Source of the DNA: Pseudomonadota bacterium
GTDB lineage: Bacteria; Myxococcota; Myxococcia; Myxococcales; Myxococcaceae
Length of the DNA stretch: 7,922 nt
NCBI GenBank assembly: GCA_023424585.1
Contig: JAFADT010000170.1
Location: forward strand, 1 to 7,922
Reading direction: 5' to 3'
Made by a program: the position numbers and the translations under genes. The notes beneath the pieces are model-generated. The model saw only the letters and a program-made list of their open reading frames with translations, did not search any database and was not told the DNA's origin. Of this stretch, positions 5,953-7,922 are shown one piece after another (within the stretch, counting starts at the first letter, position 1; each line of letters starts with the position of its first letter).

Positions 5953-6837
5953 ATGAGCGAAGTCGCCGGACGCCGTGTCCCCGCCCTGCCTCCCATCCCC
6001 GCGGTCCTCATCGCCGTGGTGAGCGTGCAGGGGGGCGCCGCGCTCGCGAAGGGGCTCTTCCCCGCGCTGGGGGCGGTGGGCGCCGCGGGCCTGCGGCTGG
6101 TGCTCGCGTCGGTGATGCTGCTGGCGTTCTTCCGCCCGCCGCTCCTTCGCTACACGCGGGCGCAGTGGGTGGCCGTCGTGCCGTATGGCGTGGCGCTGGG
6201 CGTGATGAACCTCACGTACTACCTGGCCATCGCGCGCATCCCGCTGGGGCTCGCGGTGACGCTGGAGTTCGTGGGGCCCTTCGTGCTCGCGGTGGTGGGC
6301 TCGCGCAAGGCGCTGGACTTCGTGTGGGTGCTCTTCGCGGCGACGGGCATCGTGTTGATCACGCCGTGGACGGCGAAGCCCGGCGGGTTGGATCCGCTGG
6401 GCGTGGTGCTGGCGCTGACGGCGGGGGCGTGCTGGGCCCTCTACATCCTGATGGGCGGGAGGCTGTCGCGCCGGGTGCCGGAAGGGGAGGGCGTGGCGGC
6501 GGGCATGGTGGTGGCCATGCTGACGGTGCTGCCCTTCATGCTGCGCGAGGGCCACCTGGAGCGGCTGACGCCGGGCCTCTTCGCGGCGGGCCTGGGCGTG
6601 GCGCTCCTGTCCAGCGCGCTGCCGTACACGCTGGAGATGATGGCGCTGGGGCAGCTCTCCAGCCGCATCTTCGGCATCCTGATGAGCCTGGAGCCCGGCG
6701 TGGCCACGCTGGTGGGCTGGGTGTTCCTGCGCGAGCACCTCACGCCCCTGCAATGGCTGGCGGTCGCGCTGGTGAGCGTCGCGTCGGCGGGGGCGACGCT
6801 GACGGCGAGGCGGCCCCCTCCGCCCGTGGAGGCGTGA
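5953..6837 (+). CDS. rhtA: EamA/DMT-family transporter, RhtA-type amino-acid exporter
   Basis: This 294-residue inner-membrane protein has about ten membrane helices in two EamA repeats (roughly 15-140 and 148-285), the full length of the family. Several segments closely follow E. coli RhtA as I remember it: QGGAALAKGLFP (26-37; QGGASLAKSLFP in E. coli), IPLGLAVTLEFVGP (96-109), GACWALYIL (158-166), LPYTLEMMAL (213-222) and LMSLEPGVA (233-241). RhtA exports threonine and homoserine by proton-driven antiport. The family assignment is strong; the exact substrate here is inferred and could be another amino acid or metabolite. The ATG at 5953 fits the family N-terminus and is not preceded by a Shine-Dalgarno. 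The gene ends 69 bases before the convergent unknown gene, with no clear terminator between them. Confidence 0.9.
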   Translation: MSEVAGRRVPALPPIPAVLIAVVSVQGGAALAKGLFPALGAVGAAGLRLVLASVMLLAFFRPPLLRYTRAQWVAVVPYGVALGVMNLTYYLAIARIPLGLAVTLEFVGPFVLAVVGSRKALDFVWVLFAATGIVLITPWTAKPGGLDPLGVVLALTAGACWALYILMGGRLSRRVPEGEGVAAGMVVAMLTVLPFMLREGHLERLTPGLFAAGLGVALLSSALPYTLEMMALGQLSSRIFGILMSLEPGVATLVGWVFLREHLTPLQWLAVALVSVASAGATLTARRPPPPVEA

Positions 6838-6906
6838 GGTGTTGACGCCGCGCTCCGGTGAGGATGCGCGGAGGTGGAGGGGGTTCAGCCCCTGGCGCGC
6901 TCCTGT

Positions 6907-7374
6907 TCAGAAATCGTGGACGACCAGGTCGAACCGGCAATGCCGCGCGAGCAGGTCCAGCAGCTCATCCAGCGGCGCGTCCAACCGGTGCCTGTAGACA
7001 TCCAGCCCCACCAGGGATTGGTCCTCCTTCGGTGCGTCCGTGGCATCGGCCATGGGCCGCAGGTGGCCCGCCAGCCACCAGCGGGTCCACGCGCCCTCGG
7101 TCCGGGCCAGGAGGGGACGCCGGTCCTTCACGACCAGCTCGACATACAGGTGCCCTGACGTCTCCAGCGTGGAGCGGAAGCCCATGGGCAGGAAGGTGTA
7201 TGTCTTCTCCCGCCAGCCCTCGGGCTGTCGCTCCATCGCGGGCGTCAGGCAGACGAACTCCACCTCCGGCCACGCGATGAAGACCGCCTTCGCGAGCAGC
7301 GGCCGCAAGGTGACACCTCGCACGTCGAAGTCGGCGCGCAGCGGGAGGCCGTGATGGACGATGACGCCCAACAT
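6907..7374 (-). CDS. uncharacterised 155-residue protein
   Basis: I do not recognise this protein. It is soluble, with no signal peptide or membrane segment. It alternates short hydrophobic strands (VFIAWPEVEFVCLTP at 31-45, HLYVELVVKD at 75-84) with a C-terminal leucine-rich helix (DAPLDELLDLLARH at 122-135) and ends FDLVVHDF. Notable features are the aromatic cluster GAWTRWWLAGHL (94-105) and two cysteines, C42 and C136. The ATG at 7374 shares its A with the stop of the gene upstream (TGATG), so the two were probably translated in a coupled fashion. No Shine-Dalgarno is visible, which agrees with coupling. Extension upstream in this frame to 7512 runs under the aminotransferase frame and is not credible. 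Since the upstream gene has been cut by an insertion sequence, expression of this one may now be lost or driven from the IS. Confidence 0.72.
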   Translation of the reverse strand: MLGVIVHHGLPLRADFDVRGVTLRPLLAKAVFIAWPEVEFVCLTPAMERQPEGWREKTYTFLPMGFRSTLETSGHLYVELVVKDRRPLLARTEGAWTRWWLAGHLRPMADATDAPKEDQSLVGLDVYRHRLDAPLDELLDLLARHCRFDLVVHDF

Positions 7375-7656
7375 CAGGGAAGTGAATCCAGCGCTGCGTC
7401 CAGCAGCAACTGCTCCAACTGGACGATGCGCTGGACGGCTCGCTTCAATCCCTCGCGCCCCAGCTGGCCACTGCCCCGCACGTCGTGCAGGTAGCGCGGC
7501 GAGTCCAACCACCCGGCCCAGCCTTCGTGGTTCGCCGTGCCCGGCACGAACTTCTGCGGACCGTCATCCTGCATGAACCCCAGCTTGTCCGCGGGAAGCC
7601 CCGCCAGCAGCTCGCGCCGCGCATACAGACAGCCCAGGTGCGGGCCAAAGACCTTA
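7374..7656 (-). pseudogene. remnant of a class V aminotransferase (cysteine desulfurase-like) gene, cut by an IS
   Basis: The minus frame ending at the TGA of 7376-7374 encodes 93 residues beginning KVFGPHLGCLYARRELL and continuing with PGTANHEGWAGWLDSPRYL. These match the segment around and after the PLP lysine in cysteine desulfurase-like class V aminotransferases, usually S-x-Y-K-x-F-G-P-H-x-G and later G-T-x-N-H-E-G. The first residue retained, K, corresponds to that lysine. Upstream of 7656 the frame runs antisense through an insertion sequence, so the N-terminal half (cofactor and substrate-binding part) is missing from this side. The remnant also seems short at the C-terminus: family members normally run much further after N-H-E-G, whereas here the frame stops about 50 residues on. 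It is therefore probably non-functional. An alternative is a short family variant broken only by the IS. Confidence 0.72.
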
Positions 7657-7684
7657 GAGCCTGTTGAAATGGAGCGAAGGGGCC

Positions 7685-7701
7685 TGTTCGTTGAACGAAC
7701 A
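7685..7701 (+). promoter_or_regulatory. 17-base palindrome just before the transposase start
   Basis: TGTTCGTT at 7685-7692 and AACGAACA at 7694-7701 are perfect reverse complements around a single G, and the ATG follows two bases later. As DNA this has the form of an operator for a dimeric protein. As RNA the sharp centre would open to a 3-5 base loop. The nearest purine-rich stretch, AAGGGG at 7677-7682, is too far from the ATG (21 bases) unless the stem brings it closer. It may control transposase expression. Confidence 0.42.
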
Positions 7702-7703
7702 AG

Positions 7704-7922
7704 ATGCCCGACCTCGCAATACCCGAGCGCACGCCGTATCCGAGCGACCTGACGGACGAGCAATGGGCCCTCATCGAGCCATTCGTCAGCGCGGTGGGGG
7801 GAGGCCCCAAGGAGCAGGTGCACCCGAGGCGCGAAGTGGTGAATGCCATCCTCTACGTGACGCGGACGGGCGTGCAGTGGCGCTTCCTGCCGCACGACCT
7901 GCCCGACTGGCAAAGCGTCTAC
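7704..7922 (+). CDS. IS5-family transposase, N-terminal part (runs off the window)
   Basis: An ATG at 7704 opens a frame with no stop through the last base, giving 73 residues. YPSDLTDEQWALIEPF (12-27) and RREVVNAILYVTRTG (42-56), followed by QWRFLPHDLPDWQSVY (58-73), are the hallmark N-terminal region (DUF4096) of IS5-family DDE transposases. This region includes the DNA-binding part; the DDE catalytic residues lie further on, outside the window. The frame appears intact here. The transposase cuts and inserts its own element. Many IS5 relatives make the enzyme in two frames joined by -1 slippage, which cannot be tested on this fragment. Confidence 0.9.
   Translation, partial: MPDLAIPERTPYPSDLTDEQWALIEPFVSAVGGGPKEQVHPRREVVNAILYVTRTGVQWRFLPHDLPDWQSVY

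Larger units (their letters stand above)
7657..7922 (+). mobile_element. left end of an IS5-family insertion sequence (partial)
   Basis: The aminotransferase homology ends abruptly at 7655. The sequence from 7657 begins GAGCCTGTTGAAATGG, which resembles terminal inverted repeats of IS5-family elements, and leads within 47 bases to a transposase start. The flank reads TTA at 7654-7656, which could be a 3-base target of the T-N-A type. The right end, and therefore the matching repeat and target duplication, lie beyond the window, so the exact boundary is uncertain by a few bases. The element is oriented opposite to the gene it interrupts. Confidence 0.75.

Noticed and set aside
6866..6900. GCGCG...CGCGC with inner GGGG/CCCC between the convergent exporter and unknown genes
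   Set aside because: Stems of 5 and 4 bp with unpaired bases between and no T-run; too weak to call a terminator.
7657..7913. Minus-strand frame continuing from the aminotransferase remnant through the IS to 7913
   Set aside because: It is antisense to a clearly recognisable transposase N-terminus, and the extension has no aminotransferase similarity. The chimeric reading is an accident of the insertion.
1..7922. CRISPR arrays, tRNA or rRNA genes, phage or defence-system genes
   Set aside because: No regularly spaced repeats, cloverleaf-like segments, rRNA sequence or recognisable defence proteins were seen on either strand.

Overview
The window is very GC-rich (about 70% by eye), with coding frames that end almost every codon in G or C. 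Together with the gene content (a secreted repeat protein, a lipoprotein nuclease/phosphatase, a GT-C glycosyltransferase, many strand switches) this points to a myxobacterium of the Myxococcus/Corallococcus type. That assignment is inference from composition and style; there is no marker gene.

Layout, left to right. 1-66 (+) is the tail of a gene that starts outside the window, overlapping tail-to-tail with a small secreted protein on the minus strand (41-574). A GT39/PMT-like membrane glycosyltransferase (693-1817, +) follows and runs 17 bases into a convergent tandem-GNAT acetyltransferase (1801-2850, -). Just upstream of the acetyltransferase is a possible 26-codon leader ORF that ends in an ATGA overlap with its start codon. 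Next come a perfect 11-bp inverted repeat (2989-3016) and a lipoprotein of the endonuclease/exonuclease/phosphatase superfamily (3091-4089, -). A divergent 284-base non-coding stretch leads to a DUF4173 multipass membrane protein (4374-5927, +) and then an RhtA-type amino-acid exporter (5953-6837, +).

The right end is a damaged accessory patch. An unrecognised 155-residue protein (6907-7374, -) is joined by a TGATG stop/start overlap to the remnant of a class V aminotransferase (cysteine desulfurase-like) gene. That gene has been cut by an IS5-family insertion sequence entering from about 7657, one base before the codon of what looks like its PLP-binding lysine. The IS carries an intact transposase N-terminus (7704 to the window end, +) and a 17-base palindrome just before the transposase start.

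The genes do not form one pathway; most look like independent chromosomal units. A recurring small-scale pattern is that several starts lack a Shine-Dalgarno sequence and instead have a -10-like hexamer 7-9 bases upstream, as expected for leaderless or nearly leaderless mRNAs. I did not find a convincing new multi-gene system. The best leads are the IS-disrupted gene with its coupled unknown partner, the candidate leader ORF, and the intergenic inverted repeat.
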